Origin: Litorivicinus sp965656605 | GTDB lineage: Bacteria; Pseudomonadota; Gammaproteobacteria; Pseudomonadales; Litorivicinaceae | Direction of reading: 5' to 3' | DNA: 14,249 bases | NCBI GenBank assembly: GCA_965656605.1 | Contig: CBFHLC010000053.1 | Location: 1 to 14,249 of the forward strand | Shown: positions 7,663-14,249 of the stretch, piece after piece | How positions within the stretch are numbered: the stretch's first letter is position 1 | Layout of the letters: each line of letters opens with the position of its first letter | Made by a program: the position numbers and the translations under genes | Notes under the pieces: model-generated | What the model saw: the letters and a program-made list of their open reading frames with translations, nothing else | The model's database searches: none | Told to the model about the DNA's origin: nothing

Positions 7663-7688
7663 GGGGGGATGACAAACCTTCACCCCCC
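7663..7688 (+). promoter_or_regulatory. Hairpin covering the peptidase start codon
   Basis: Six G (7663-7668) can pair with six C (7683-7688). Inside, after a bulged A that is the first base of the ATG, TGA (7670-7672) pairs with TCA (7680-7682), leaving a 7-base loop. The proposed start of the peptidase gene is thus within the stem. This could hold back translation, or act as a weak 3' end for the CpxP-like transcript 8 bases upstream, but no T tract follows. Whether the hairpin works in the cell is inference. Confidence 0.45.
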
Positions 7689-9657
7689 GCAAATGCCTAT
7701 CTCCTCAACCCACCACCAACAGGATCGACAAGATCCTTTTGGCGGTTATAAACCGGATAACTGGCGCGAGGTATTGCAGGATCCTGCTCAGCTACCCACC
7801 GAATTGCGCGCCATACTTGACGGTTACCACGCTCACTACCAAGCCAGTCGCGATCCTCAGCTGGAGGCCCAATTGGTTAGCGAGCTACGCGGCCGAATGA
7901 GCGATGAGCTGGAAGGCGTCCCGCTGCCCGATGGCGAGTGGGAGTATCATTGGCGCTACCCACCCAATGCCTCACACCCCCAGTATTTGCGTCGGCAACA
8001 CCCAGGCGAATGGCAGTGCTACTTCGATGCCGAGGCTCATTCTCAAGGCCATGAGTTTTACGATCTGGGTACGTTGGAATACGCGCCAAATCACCAACGC
8101 TTTGCCCTGACCTTGGACACCCAAGGAAACGAGCGGTTCCAGCTCAGCATTCGTGACACCCAACAGACCCTGTATGAATGCCCCGAGGACTGCCAACCAC
8201 AAGTGATTTGGTCTGCTGATTGTCAGTGGGTGATCTATATTCGCTTGGATGAGGAGAGCCGTGGCCGCGAGATCCGAGCCTGGCATCCGGACAGCGGTGA
8301 TCTAAGGAGCCTGTATCACGAGAACGACACGGGCTATTTCTTGGATCTGTGCGAAACCCAAGATGGCCGATTCGGATTGGTCTCTTGCCATCAACATCAG
8401 GTCAGCGAAATCCGCCTGCTGGATTTGAAAACGCTGGAATTGGGCCAGCCCGTCATCGATCGAGCCCAAGGTTGGGAAGCCGACCTGGAAACCCATCACA
8501 ACCGCCTGATCCTGAAGTCCAATCATCAACGCGAGGATTTCGGTCTGTACTGGCGCGACATGGACGCGGCCGACTGGCAGCCTTTATGGGTGCCAGAAAA
8601 TGGCTTGGTCGATGATTTCGCGGTACTGGACGACTTCGTGCTGGTGCTATCGAGCATTGCCGCCGCCCCTGAGCTTCGTTGGTGCGCCTGGGATAGTGAC
8701 TGGCGAGTATTGGAGTTGCCTGAGCCATTATCGGATCTATCTCTGGGCAGCTCACTGACCTCGGATCAGCATTGGCAGCGCCTGAATTGGTCCAGCCCAC
8801 GCCACCCTGGCGAGCAGTGGCAGCTGGATTTGAACACCGGCACCGTCGAGGTCTTGAAACGTCAGGTCATCCCCAGCGGTCACGACCCTGAGGACTACCG
8901 CTGTGAGCGGGCCTGGGCCGGCGATGTTCCGCTAACCGTGTTGCGCAGCCATGACGCACCGACCGGTGTCGTGCTGTACGGCTATGGCGCCTACGGATTG
9001 TCACTCGAACCCAGCTTTTCCAGCGCTCGACTGTCCTTGGTGCAACGGGGGATTGTGCACATCACCGCGCACGTCCGCGGCGGTATGGAGATGGGCTATC
9101 ACTGGTATCGCCAGGGGCGGGCGGAGCACAAAACCCGCAGCTTTGACGACTTTGAGGCAGCCTTGGATGTCGCCCTGACCCTGCACCCAAAGGTCATCAT
9201 TCACGGTGGCAGTGCCGGGGGTATGTTGGTCGGGGCGTTGCTGAATCGGCGGGCACCGGATATTGCCGGCATGCTGGCAGACGTCCCGTTTGTCGATGTG
9301 CTCAACACCATGTTGGATGCCGACCTGCCGTTAACCCCGCCGGAATGGCCCGAATGGGGCAACCCCATCGAGTCAGCCGAGGCCTTTGCACGGATTCAGA
9401 GTTACTCGCCTTATGACAATCTGACCCCACAACACTATCCACCCGTGCTGGTGACCGCCGGGTTAACCGATCCGCGAGTCACGTTCTGGGAGCCGATGAA
9501 ATACTGCGCACGGCTGGCACAGTGTTCGGAAAACCCCGTCTACTTGCGCATGGAAGAGTTGGGGCACAGCGGCGCCAGTGGCCGGTTTGGCCCACTACAA
9601 GAAGTGGCTGAATGCTACAGCTGGATGTTGCGGACCCTCAAGATTCAGTCAATCTGA
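7669..9657 (+). CDS. ptrB: Oligopeptidase B-like serine peptidase (family S9A)
   Basis: A 662-residue prolyl-oligopeptidase-family enzyme with the usual layout: an N-terminal beta-propeller that limits access to short peptides and a C-terminal alpha/beta-hydrolase domain. The triad is visible: Ser515 in GGSAGGML, Asp601 in GLTDPRVTFWEP, and His633 in LGHSGASGRFG. The segments RGGMEMGYHWYRQGR, DVPFVDVLNTMLD and SYSPYDNLTPQHYP are close to oligopeptidase B, which cuts after Lys or Arg in small peptides. E. coli PtrB is slightly longer (686). No signal peptide is seen, so it should be cytoplasmic. An in-frame stop at 7657-7659 limits the start to ATG 7669 or ATG 7693. The first has six G directly against it and lies in a hairpin; the second has no Shine-Dalgarno, so the N-terminus is uncertain by eight residues. 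The gene follows the CpxP-like gene closely and may be co-transcribed. Confidence 0.9.
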   Translation: MTNLHPPQMPISSTHHQQDRQDPFGGYKPDNWREVLQDPAQLPTELRAILDGYHAHYQASRDPQLEAQLVSELRGRMSDELEGVPLPDGEWEYHWRYPPNASHPQYLRRQHPGEWQCYFDAEAHSQGHEFYDLGTLEYAPNHQRFALTLDTQGNERFQLSIRDTQQTLYECPEDCQPQVIWSADCQWVIYIRLDEESRGREIRAWHPDSGDLRSLYHENDTGYFLDLCETQDGRFGLVSCHQHQVSEIRLLDLKTLELGQPVIDRAQGWEADLETHHNRLILKSNHQREDFGLYWRDMDAADWQPLWVPENGLVDDFAVLDDFVLVLSSIAAAPELRWCAWDSDWRVLELPEPLSDLSLGSSLTSDQHWQRLNWSSPRHPGEQWQLDLNTGTVEVLKRQVIPSGHDPEDYRCERAWAGDVPLTVLRSHDAPTGVVLYGYGAYGLSLEPSFSSARLSLVQRGIVHITAHVRGGMEMGYHWYRQGRAEHKTRSFDDFEAALDVALTLHPKVIIHGGSAGGMLVGALLNRRAPDIAGMLADVPFVDVLNTMLDADLPLTPPEWPEWGNPIESAEAFARIQSYSPYDNLTPQHYPPVLVTAGLTDPRVTFWEPMKYCARLAQCSENPVYLRMEELGHSGASGRFGPLQEVAECYSWMLRTLKIQSI

Positions 9658-9672
9658 CCGAGTCGATGTGAC

Positions 9673-10065
9673 TCAGTCGAACTGACTCATGTAGGCTTGC
9701 TTGACGCGTTGGGCATCGCGCCTGGCGCGGAGTCGGTTCATATCGTCAACGTCAGGGTTTTTTGACAGCGCCACCAGGGACTCGTAGTCCTGACACGCAA
9801 AGATCACTTTCATGGCAATCAGATTAGGGTTTGGCGAGCGAGCCAGTCGATCCAGCAGGCTGCGCTCGACAAAGGTTTTGACCGCATCGTCAGCATCCGA
9901 TTCGCTGACAAACGCCAACAGCTCCCGGATGTCATGATGATCAATGACATCACTCACCGCACTAAAGAAAGCCTCAAGTGTGCTTTGCTCAGCCCCAGGC
10001 ATCGGCCCTTGGACATAGGCCTCTGCCAAATCGATGGTGCGCTGAGCATCCGCCGCCAGAGTCAT
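9673..10065 (-). CDS. Unrecognised 130-residue protein downstream of pgl
   Basis: A 130-residue, probably soluble and mostly helical protein with no signal peptide, membrane segment or cysteine-rich motif. It is acidic in its middle part and basic near the C-terminus (RLRARRDAQRVKQ). I do not recognise a family. Its ATG directly follows the TAG of pgl with no base between and with no Shine-Dalgarno, so translation probably depends on ribosomes finishing pgl. That makes it the third gene of a zwf-pgl unit. The stop lies 15 bases from the stop of the convergent peptidase gene. The gap and gene tails hold several short overlapping repeats, such as GAGTC-N5-GACTC (9660-9674), but no T run. The link to sugar-phosphate metabolism is positional only. 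Confidence 0.72.
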   Translation of the reverse strand: MTLAADAQRTIDLAEAYVQGPMPGAEQSTLEAFFSAVSDVIDHHDIRELLAFVSESDADDAVKTFVERSLLDRLARSPNPNLIAMKVIFACQDYESLVALSKNPDVDDMNRLRARRDAQRVKQAYMSQFD

Positions 10066-10758
10066 CTACGGTGCGTAAAAAATGTGGACCGGCGTGGTCG
10101 CATGCAGCGCACCCCGGATGGGCATTTCCCTTACATCGTCGCCTGCCAAGGCCTCATCCAATACGGGCAATTTTGATTCGCCCGCGGCCACTAGCATGAT
10201 TTGTTTACTGTCCAAGATCGCAGACAACGACAGACTCATCCGTCGATGCGGCGCAACCGGTGGGGTCACCGCCAAAATCCGACGAGGAGTCGTTAGCCCA
10301 TGCTGCAGCTCGTCAGCGTTGGGGAACAGACTGGCGGTATGAGCGTCCTCGCCCATGCCGAGTTGCATTACATCGGCAGGCCACGGCAATGCTGCGTAAT
10401 CTGCATGACGGCTAGTGACACCCTCACCTGGCGTGCTGGCCGCGTTCTTCATGGGAATGAAGCTGGCCGCCGCTGCGTTGTCTTGCAACAGCAGTTCACG
10501 CACCAAGCGCTCGTTCGAATCTTCTTCGCCCGGATCAACCCAGCGCTCGTCAACCAAACAGATGTTAACGGCTGTCCAGTCCAGATCAGCCTTGGCCAGC
10601 TTGGGGAACAAGGTTTTCGGCGTCGAGCCACCGGATACCGCTAACAACGCTACTCCACGCTGGGCAATGCCATCGCGCAACGCCTGAGCAATATGATCGG
10701 CAGCCGCCTGCATCAACTGCTCGCGGTCGGCAAAATCATGACGAATAGGCTTACTCAT
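10066..10758 (-). CDS. pgl: 6-phosphogluconolactonase
   Basis: A 230-residue DevB-type lactonase that hydrolyses 6-phosphoglucono-1,5-lactone to 6-phosphogluconate, the step after G6PD, in the cytoplasm. Key motifs: LLAVSGGSTPKTLF (about 38-51) binding the phosphate, CLVDERWV (about 67-74), SNERLVRELLL, and GMGEDAHTASLFPN in the catalytic region. The length fits the family (about 225-240). I chose ATG at 10756-10758, which overlaps the zwf end by eight bases (zwf stop TAA at 10751-10753). An in-frame ATG 15 bases upstream inside zwf would add five residues and cannot be excluded. Longer forms reaching further into zwf add only unrelated sequence. The overlap points to coupled translation with zwf. 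Confidence 0.92.
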   Translation of the reverse strand: MSKPIRHDFADREQLMQAAADHIAQALRDGIAQRGVALLAVSGGSTPKTLFPKLAKADLDWTAVNICLVDERWVDPGEEDSNERLVRELLLQDNAAAASFIPMKNAASTPGEGVTSRHADYAALPWPADVMQLGMGEDAHTASLFPNADELQHGLTTPRRILAVTPPVAPHRRMSLSLSAILDSKQIMLVAAGESKLPVLDEALAGDDVREMPIRGALHATTPVHIFYAP

Positions 10759-12229
10759 TCCAGCTGTGTCCATGTTTCTCGGCCAGCGCAATTGCGGCGG
10801 TCGGGCCGTAGGTTCCGGCATTGTAAGATTTGGGACCTTCGGCGTCTGACTGCCATCCGGCCATAATTTGGTCGACCCACTTCCATGCCACTTCGACTTC
10901 GTCACGGCGCACGAACAGGGTTTGGTTGCCGCGTACCACGTCCAGCAACAAACGCTCGTAGGCGTTACGCGGTGGACGGAACTCATCGGTCGACAGGTTC
11001 AACTCGGCCTTGCGCAGCTGCATACCGCCACCCAAGCCACGCACCTTATACATCATTTGCAGCTGCATGCCTTCTTGAGGCTGCAGGCGAATGACCAATC
11101 GGTTGGCTTGGACATCGGTGTTTTCCGCAGCAAACAGGTTGTGCGGAACATCGCGGAATTGCACGCTAATCTCCGAGTAACGGCTTGGCATGCGCTTGCC
11201 AGTCCGTAAATAGAACGGAACGCCGGCCCAACGCCAGTTATCGATCTCGGCCCGGATCGCCACGAAGGTCTCGGTGTCGCTCTCGGGGTTACAGCCTTGC
11301 TCTTGCAGATAACCAGGAACAGCCATGCCATCCACAGCGCCATCGCGATATTGGCCGCGCACGGTATTCGCATCGATGTCTGCACGCTCTTTTAAGGGTC
11401 GAAGCGCACGCAGCACTTTTACTTTCTCATCACGTACCGCATCAGGATCCAAACTAGCTGGCGCTTCCATCGCCACCAAACTGAGTAGCTGCATGATGTG
11501 GTTTTGGACCATGTCGCGCATCGCGCCCGAGTCATCGTAATAACTCCAGCGGCCTTCGACGCCAACGGTTTCCGCGACGGTGATCTGAACATGATCGACG
11601 CCGGCGCTGTTCCAGCGGGGCTCAAAGATACCGTTTGCAAAACGCAGGGCCAACAGGTTCTGGACCGTCTCCTTGCCCAGGTAGTGGTCAATACGGTAGA
11701 TGCTGGTTTCAGGGAAGACCGCATCAACCGCACTGTTGATGACGCGCGAGCTTTCCAAGTCTTTGCCGATCGGCTTCTCGATCACCACACGGGCCTGCGC
11801 ACCGGCCAAGCCAACTTGCTCGAGACCTGCGCAGATATCGCCGTACAAGCTGGGCGAGGTTGATAGGTAGTGAATCAGAGGACGAGAGCCGCGGTCGCTC
11901 AGGTGTGCATCAATCGCCTCGAAGCTGGCAGGCGATCCCACGACCAGCGTCTGGTAATCCAGCATGGCCGCAAAGTCTTGCCACACGGTATCTTCAAATT
12001 CTCCATCGGGGGTATGCTCACGCAGCTTTTCGTGGATTTTCTCGACGAACTGCTCGCGCTGCATATCCGAGCGCGCAAGACCCAAAATGCGGCAGCCTGA
12101 GGGCAAGTGTTGATCCCGAAATAAACAGTACAACGCGGGATAAAGTTTGCGTCCCGCCAGATCGCCGGTCGCACCAAATAAGCAAATATCAGCTGGCTCT
12201 GCTAGCCAGGGGGTCTGTGTATCAGGCAT
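10751..12229 (-). CDS. zwf: Glucose-6-phosphate 1-dehydrogenase
   Basis: A 492-residue enzyme of normal bacterial G6PD length (E. coli 491). It oxidises glucose-6-phosphate to 6-phosphogluconolactone with NADP+ (some forms also use NAD+), feeding the pentose phosphate and Entner-Doudoroff routes. Motifs: FGATGDLAGRKLYPALY near the N-terminus (dinucleotide binding), EKPIGKDLESS, the substrate-binding YRIDHYLGKETVQN at about residue 177-190, and RDMVQNHIMQL with the catalytic His near residue 240. The ATG has an AAGGA ribosome site (12236-12240) six bases upstream. It is first in a minus-strand unit with pgl and the 130-residue gene. A palindrome just before the ribosome site suggests repressor control. 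No edd or eda is present here, unlike in some relatives. Confidence 0.96.
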   Translation of the reverse strand: MPDTQTPWLAEPADICLFGATGDLAGRKLYPALYCLFRDQHLPSGCRILGLARSDMQREQFVEKIHEKLREHTPDGEFEDTVWQDFAAMLDYQTLVVGSPASFEAIDAHLSDRGSRPLIHYLSTSPSLYGDICAGLEQVGLAGAQARVVIEKPIGKDLESSRVINSAVDAVFPETSIYRIDHYLGKETVQNLLALRFANGIFEPRWNSAGVDHVQITVAETVGVEGRWSYYDDSGAMRDMVQNHIMQLLSLVAMEAPASLDPDAVRDEKVKVLRALRPLKERADIDANTVRGQYRDGAVDGMAVPGYLQEQGCNPESDTETFVAIRAEIDNWRWAGVPFYLRTGKRMPSRYSEISVQFRDVPHNLFAAENTDVQANRLVIRLQPQEGMQLQMMYKVRGLGGGMQLRKAELNLSTDEFRPPRNAYERLLLDVVRGNQTLFVRRDEVEVAWKWVDQIMAGWQSDAEGPKSYNAGTYGPTAAIALAEKHGHSWNE

Positions 12230-12420
12230 ATCACTTCCTTAAATGTAGTAAACATCCTACATTTTTTGGCAAACCGGCGCCATTCATCGTTACTGCGTTG
12301 TTATGTAACCGATATCCCTTCGGTCCTGTCCCCCCAAAAGTAGCACGGCATGCGCGATTGGGTTAGGGATTAAAGGGGCACTGCTTTTATTCATCGCCCG
12401 ACACCCTCACAATGTGATCC
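12230..12420. promoter_or_regulatory. Divergent intergenic region zwf / yrfG
   Basis: This 191-bp gap, the longest in the window, must hold promoters for zwf (minus) and the yrfG-hslR-hslO unit (plus). The only strong structure is the inverted repeat next to zwf. A GTTAC (12289-12293) and GTAAC (12305-12309) pair also occurs, with an 11-base gap. No clear sigma-70 or sigma-32 promoter is visible by eye for the plus-strand unit, and no ORF of interest is seen. Confidence 0.5.
12241..12264 (-). promoter_or_regulatory. Inverted repeat before zwf, HexR-like operator
   Basis: Perfect 8-bp arms AAATGTAG (12241-12248) and CTACATTT (12257-12264) flank an 8-base spacer, ending one base before the zwf ribosome site. 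Within it, minus-strand TGTAG-N5-TTACT (12247-12261) resembles the HexR motif I recall for gammaproteobacteria, TGTAA-N5-TTACA, with G at the fifth base and a mismatch at the last. HexR is a known zwf repressor responding to 2-keto-3-deoxy-6-phosphogluconate. A TTGCCA (12267-12272) beside it may be a -35, but a well-spaced -10 is not clear. The binding protein is inferred. Confidence 0.5.
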
Positions 12421-13083
12421 ATGATTGACCTGACGCGTGTCGACACGCTGCTACTGGACATGGACGGCACCCTGCTGGATTTGCACTTTGACGACCATTT
12501 TTGGTTGCAGTACATGCCAACAAACCTGCCAGAAAACCACGGATTTGAGACCGTGCGGATGCAGACTCATTTCTTTGAGCCCATGCAATCGACTCGCGGC
12601 ACGCTGGACTGGTATTGCGTGGATCACTGGAGCGAGCGTTTAAACCTGCCGGTCATGCAGGACATGGCGCGCCACCGCCACTTAATCCGCTGGCGTCCGG
12701 GCACGACCGACTTTCTGCGCCTGGCACGCAAAGCCGGCAAGCGCATCATCATCGCTACCAACGCCCATCGCGAGGTTTGGCAGCTCAAAGCCGACACACT
12801 GGATTTGATCCACTTCGTCGACGTAGTCGTGTCTAGCCATGACTACGGCCAGCCCAAAGAGCACGCTCATTTTTGGCAAGCGCTGCGCGAGCAATACGAT
12901 TTGGATCTGGCGCGCTGTGCATTTTTCGATGACTCGGAGGCGGTGCTGGCCTCGGCCGTGAAACACGGTGTCGGCACGGTGGTCGGCATTGATCACCCGA
13001 ACTCGAACCGAGCGATTCGCGATACCGTCCACAGCCCCAACATTCGTGACTTCAGCGATTTAATCCCGCAGGTGCGTCTATGA
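12421..13083 (+). CDS. yrfG: HAD-family GMP/IMP nucleotidase, YrfG-like
   Basis: A 220-residue haloacid-dehalogenase-type phosphatase. The nucleophile motif LLLDMDGTLLD has Asp13 and Asp15; motif II is IIATNAH; motif III is the Lys in GQPKEHAHFW; motif IV is FFDDSEAV. The insert LDWYCVDHWSERL closely resembles E. coli YrfG (222 residues), which dephosphorylates purine nucleotides such as GMP and IMP. The gene order yrfG-hslR-hslO is the same as in enterics and supports the name. The stop overlaps the hslR start as ATGA. No good Shine-Dalgarno is seen before its ATG, and the 191-bp upstream gap is shared with divergent zwf. Nucleotidase activity is inferred by likeness. Confidence 0.88.
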   Translation: MIDLTRVDTLLLDMDGTLLDLHFDDHFWLQYMPTNLPENHGFETVRMQTHFFEPMQSTRGTLDWYCVDHWSERLNLPVMQDMARHRHLIRWRPGTTDFLRLARKAGKRIIIATNAHREVWQLKADTLDLIHFVDVVVSSHDYGQPKEHAHFWQALREQYDLDLARCAFFDDSEAVLASAVKHGVGTVVGIDHPNSNRAIRDTVHSPNIRDFSDLIPQVRL

Positions 13084-13463
13084 GCGTGCGTCTGGACAAA
13101 TGGCTGTGGGCCGCTCGCTTTTTCAAAACTCGAGGTTTGGCACGCGCCGCCATCGACGGCGGGCACATCGAGTTTAATGGCACCCGCGCCAAGCCCAGCA
13201 AAGCGGTAGAGATCGGCACACGCCTGAGCATTCAAAAAGGCCAAACTCAGTTCGTTATTGATGTACTCGAGCTGTCCGAGCAGCGGCGCGGAGCGCCCGA
13301 GGCACAGGCGCTTTACAGCGAGACCGACGACTCACGCAAAAATCGCGAAGAGGCCGCGCTAAAGCGCAAGGCCTTGTCCGCCGGCATCATGGCCCCATCT
13401 ACCCGCCCCAACAAGAAGGACCGGCGCGAGATCTCGCGCTTGCAACGTCAGGAGAATTCATGA
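13080..13463 (+). CDS. hslR: Hsp15, ribosome-associated S4-domain heat-shock protein
   Basis: A 127-residue basic RNA-binding protein, close to E. coli Hsp15 (133). The S4 domain fills the N-terminal half: VRLDKWLWAARFFKTRGLA at the start, then the turn AIDGGHIEFNGTRAKPSKAV. The tail is rich in Lys and Arg. Hsp15 binds free 50S subunits that still carry a nascent chain, and helps recycle them after heat shock. The start overlaps the yrfG stop (ATGA), with an AGG-like ribosome site inside the end of yrfG. Its own stop overlaps the hslO start in the same way, so all three genes are probably one translationally coupled unit. Confidence 0.94.
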   Translation: MSVRLDKWLWAARFFKTRGLARAAIDGGHIEFNGTRAKPSKAVEIGTRLSIQKGQTQFVIDVLELSEQRRGAPEAQALYSETDDSRKNREEAALKRKALSAGIMAPSTRPNKKDRREISRLQRQENS

Positions 13464-14249
13464 CACCCGATCTAGGCCAACGCTTTATCTTTGACGGGCA
13501 TCCCGTACGCGGCCAAGTGGCCTGCCTAAAGGACACCCTGCGCGACGTTTTTGGCGAACATCAGTACCCCCCTCGTGTTGCTGAGCAGCTGGGCGAAGCG
13601 CTGGCAGCGGTGGCGTTGCTGGGCGATACCTTAAAGTTTGAGGGCAGCCTGATTCTACAGATCAAAGGGGATGGCCCACTCAGCACCCTGATGGTTGAGC
13701 GTGACGACAAAGGCCGCCTGCGCGGAATCGCCCGGCACGATGATCAGGATCCCGCCTTGGTGCGCGGCGTCGGCCTAAAAAGCCTGTATGGCAACGCCCA
13801 TCTGGCGATCAGCCTGTTCCCCAAAGACGGCGAACGCTACCAAGGCATTGTGGCGATGGAGGGTGCCAACCTGGCCGAAGTGATCGATGGGTACTTCGCC
13901 CAATCCGAGCAGCTGCCCACACGCCTGTGGCTGACCGCAGATGGCCAACAAGCCTGCGGTATGTTGCTACAACAGCTCCCTCCTAACGCCGATGAAGATC
14001 TGCAAGAAGGCTATTGGGATCACTTGGTTGCACTGACCGAAACGATCAAAGCGGACGAGTTGAAAACACTGGAAGCTCAAGAAATTCTGCATCGGCTGTA
14101 CCACGAAGAAACGATTCGTCTGTTTGACGGGCACGAGCTGAGTTTTCATTGCTCCTGCTCACGCGAGCGTAGCGCCCGCGCACTGATCTCGCTGGGCAAG
14201 GATGATCTGCTTGCACTGATGCAAGAACAGGACACCATCGCCGTGGATT
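13460..14249 (+). CDS. hslO: Hsp33 redox-regulated chaperone (3' partial)
   Basis: The frame opens at an ATG overlapping the hslR stop, with an AGGAG ribosome site (13450-13454) five bases upstream, and stays open to the window edge (263 codons; E. coli Hsp33 has 292). It matches Hsp33 through the conserved N-terminal fold, including QIKGDGPLSTLMVE, the LAEVIDGYFAQSEQLPTRLWL region, and the linker ending in LFDGHELSFHCSCSRERS. Cys231 and Cys233 form the first half (CxC) of the zinc site; the second half, CxxC, should lie just past the right edge. Hsp33 is a cytoplasmic holdase turned on when oxidation releases zinc and unfolds the C-terminal switch. The missing end prevents checking that all four cysteines are present. 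Confidence 0.95.
   Translation, partial: MTPDLGQRFIFDGHPVRGQVACLKDTLRDVFGEHQYPPRVAEQLGEALAAVALLGDTLKFEGSLILQIKGDGPLSTLMVERDDKGRLRGIARHDDQDPALVRGVGLKSLYGNAHLAISLFPKDGERYQGIVAMEGANLAEVIDGYFAQSEQLPTRLWLTADGQQACGMLLQQLPPNADEDLQEGYWDHLVALTETIKADELKTLEAQEILHRLYHEETIRLFDGHELSFHCSCSRERSARALISLGKDDLLALMQEQDTIAVD

Noticed and set aside
9660..9689. Overlapping short repeats (GAGTC/GACTC, TGACTCA twice) after the peptidase gene as a terminator
   Set aside because: Stems are only about five base pairs and no T run follows on either strand.
10759..10986. 76-residue N-terminal extension of pgl into zwf
   Set aside because: It lies in the out-of-frame 3' end of zwf and shows no lactonase-like sequence; the family start fits ATG 10758.
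12289..12309. GTTAC-N11-GTAAC pair upstream of zwf as a second site for the Cpx-like regulator
   Set aside because: Spacing differs by six bases from the 7284-7300 palindrome, so the halves would be on different faces of the helix; chance is the simpler reading.
11860..12366. Plus-strand open frame running from zwf into the intergenic gap
   Set aside because: Mostly antisense to the conserved N-terminal part of zwf, with no domain and no ribosome site.

Overview
This window looks like chromosomal core DNA from a gammaproteobacterium. The strongest clues are the yrfG-hslR-hslO gene order known from enterics, a CpxR/CpxA-like pair with a divergently transcribed CpxP/Spy-like gene, and a zwf-pgl operon. 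Base composition is moderately GC-rich (my impression, not computed) and gaps between genes are short. No rRNA, tRNA, CRISPR array, insertion sequence or phage gene was seen. The genus cannot be fixed from the sequence alone.

Layout. (1) Positions 1-2312, plus strand: the 3' part of an extended SDR (dihydroflavonol/cinnamoyl-CoA reductase-like), joined by an ATGA overlap to a succinate-semialdehyde dehydrogenase (gabD-like). (2) 2315-2710, minus strand: a small MAPEG-family membrane protein. It diverges from (3) 2790-5306, plus strand: an 838-residue, membrane-anchored TPR-rich protein of unknown function. (4) 5280-7243, minus strand: an OmpR-family response regulator followed by its sensor kinase, with a divergent CpxP/Spy-like periplasmic protein at 7371-7655. 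A perfect GGTTAC-N5-GTAACC palindrome lies between them. (5) 7669-9657, plus strand: an oligopeptidase B-like S9 serine peptidase whose proposed start codon lies in a strong hairpin. (6) 9673-12229, minus strand: zwf, pgl and an unrecognised 130-residue gene, tightly packed. A palindromic, HexR-like site sits just before zwf. (7) 12421-14249, plus strand: yrfG, hslR and hslO joined by ATGA overlaps; hslO runs off the right edge.

How the genes work together. The two-component system and its periplasmic partner form a Cpx-type envelope-stress module. zwf and pgl carry out the first two steps from glucose-6-phosphate into the pentose phosphate or Entner-Doudoroff routes and supply NADPH. hslR and hslO are heat and oxidative stress genes acting on stalled 50S subunits and on unfolding proteins. 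Several cellular stress functions therefore sit side by side, but separate strands and promoters suggest separate units. I see no clear evidence of a wholly new system. The less understood items are the TPR protein, the small gene after pgl, the short CpxP-like protein with its palindrome, and the hairpin over the peptidase start.
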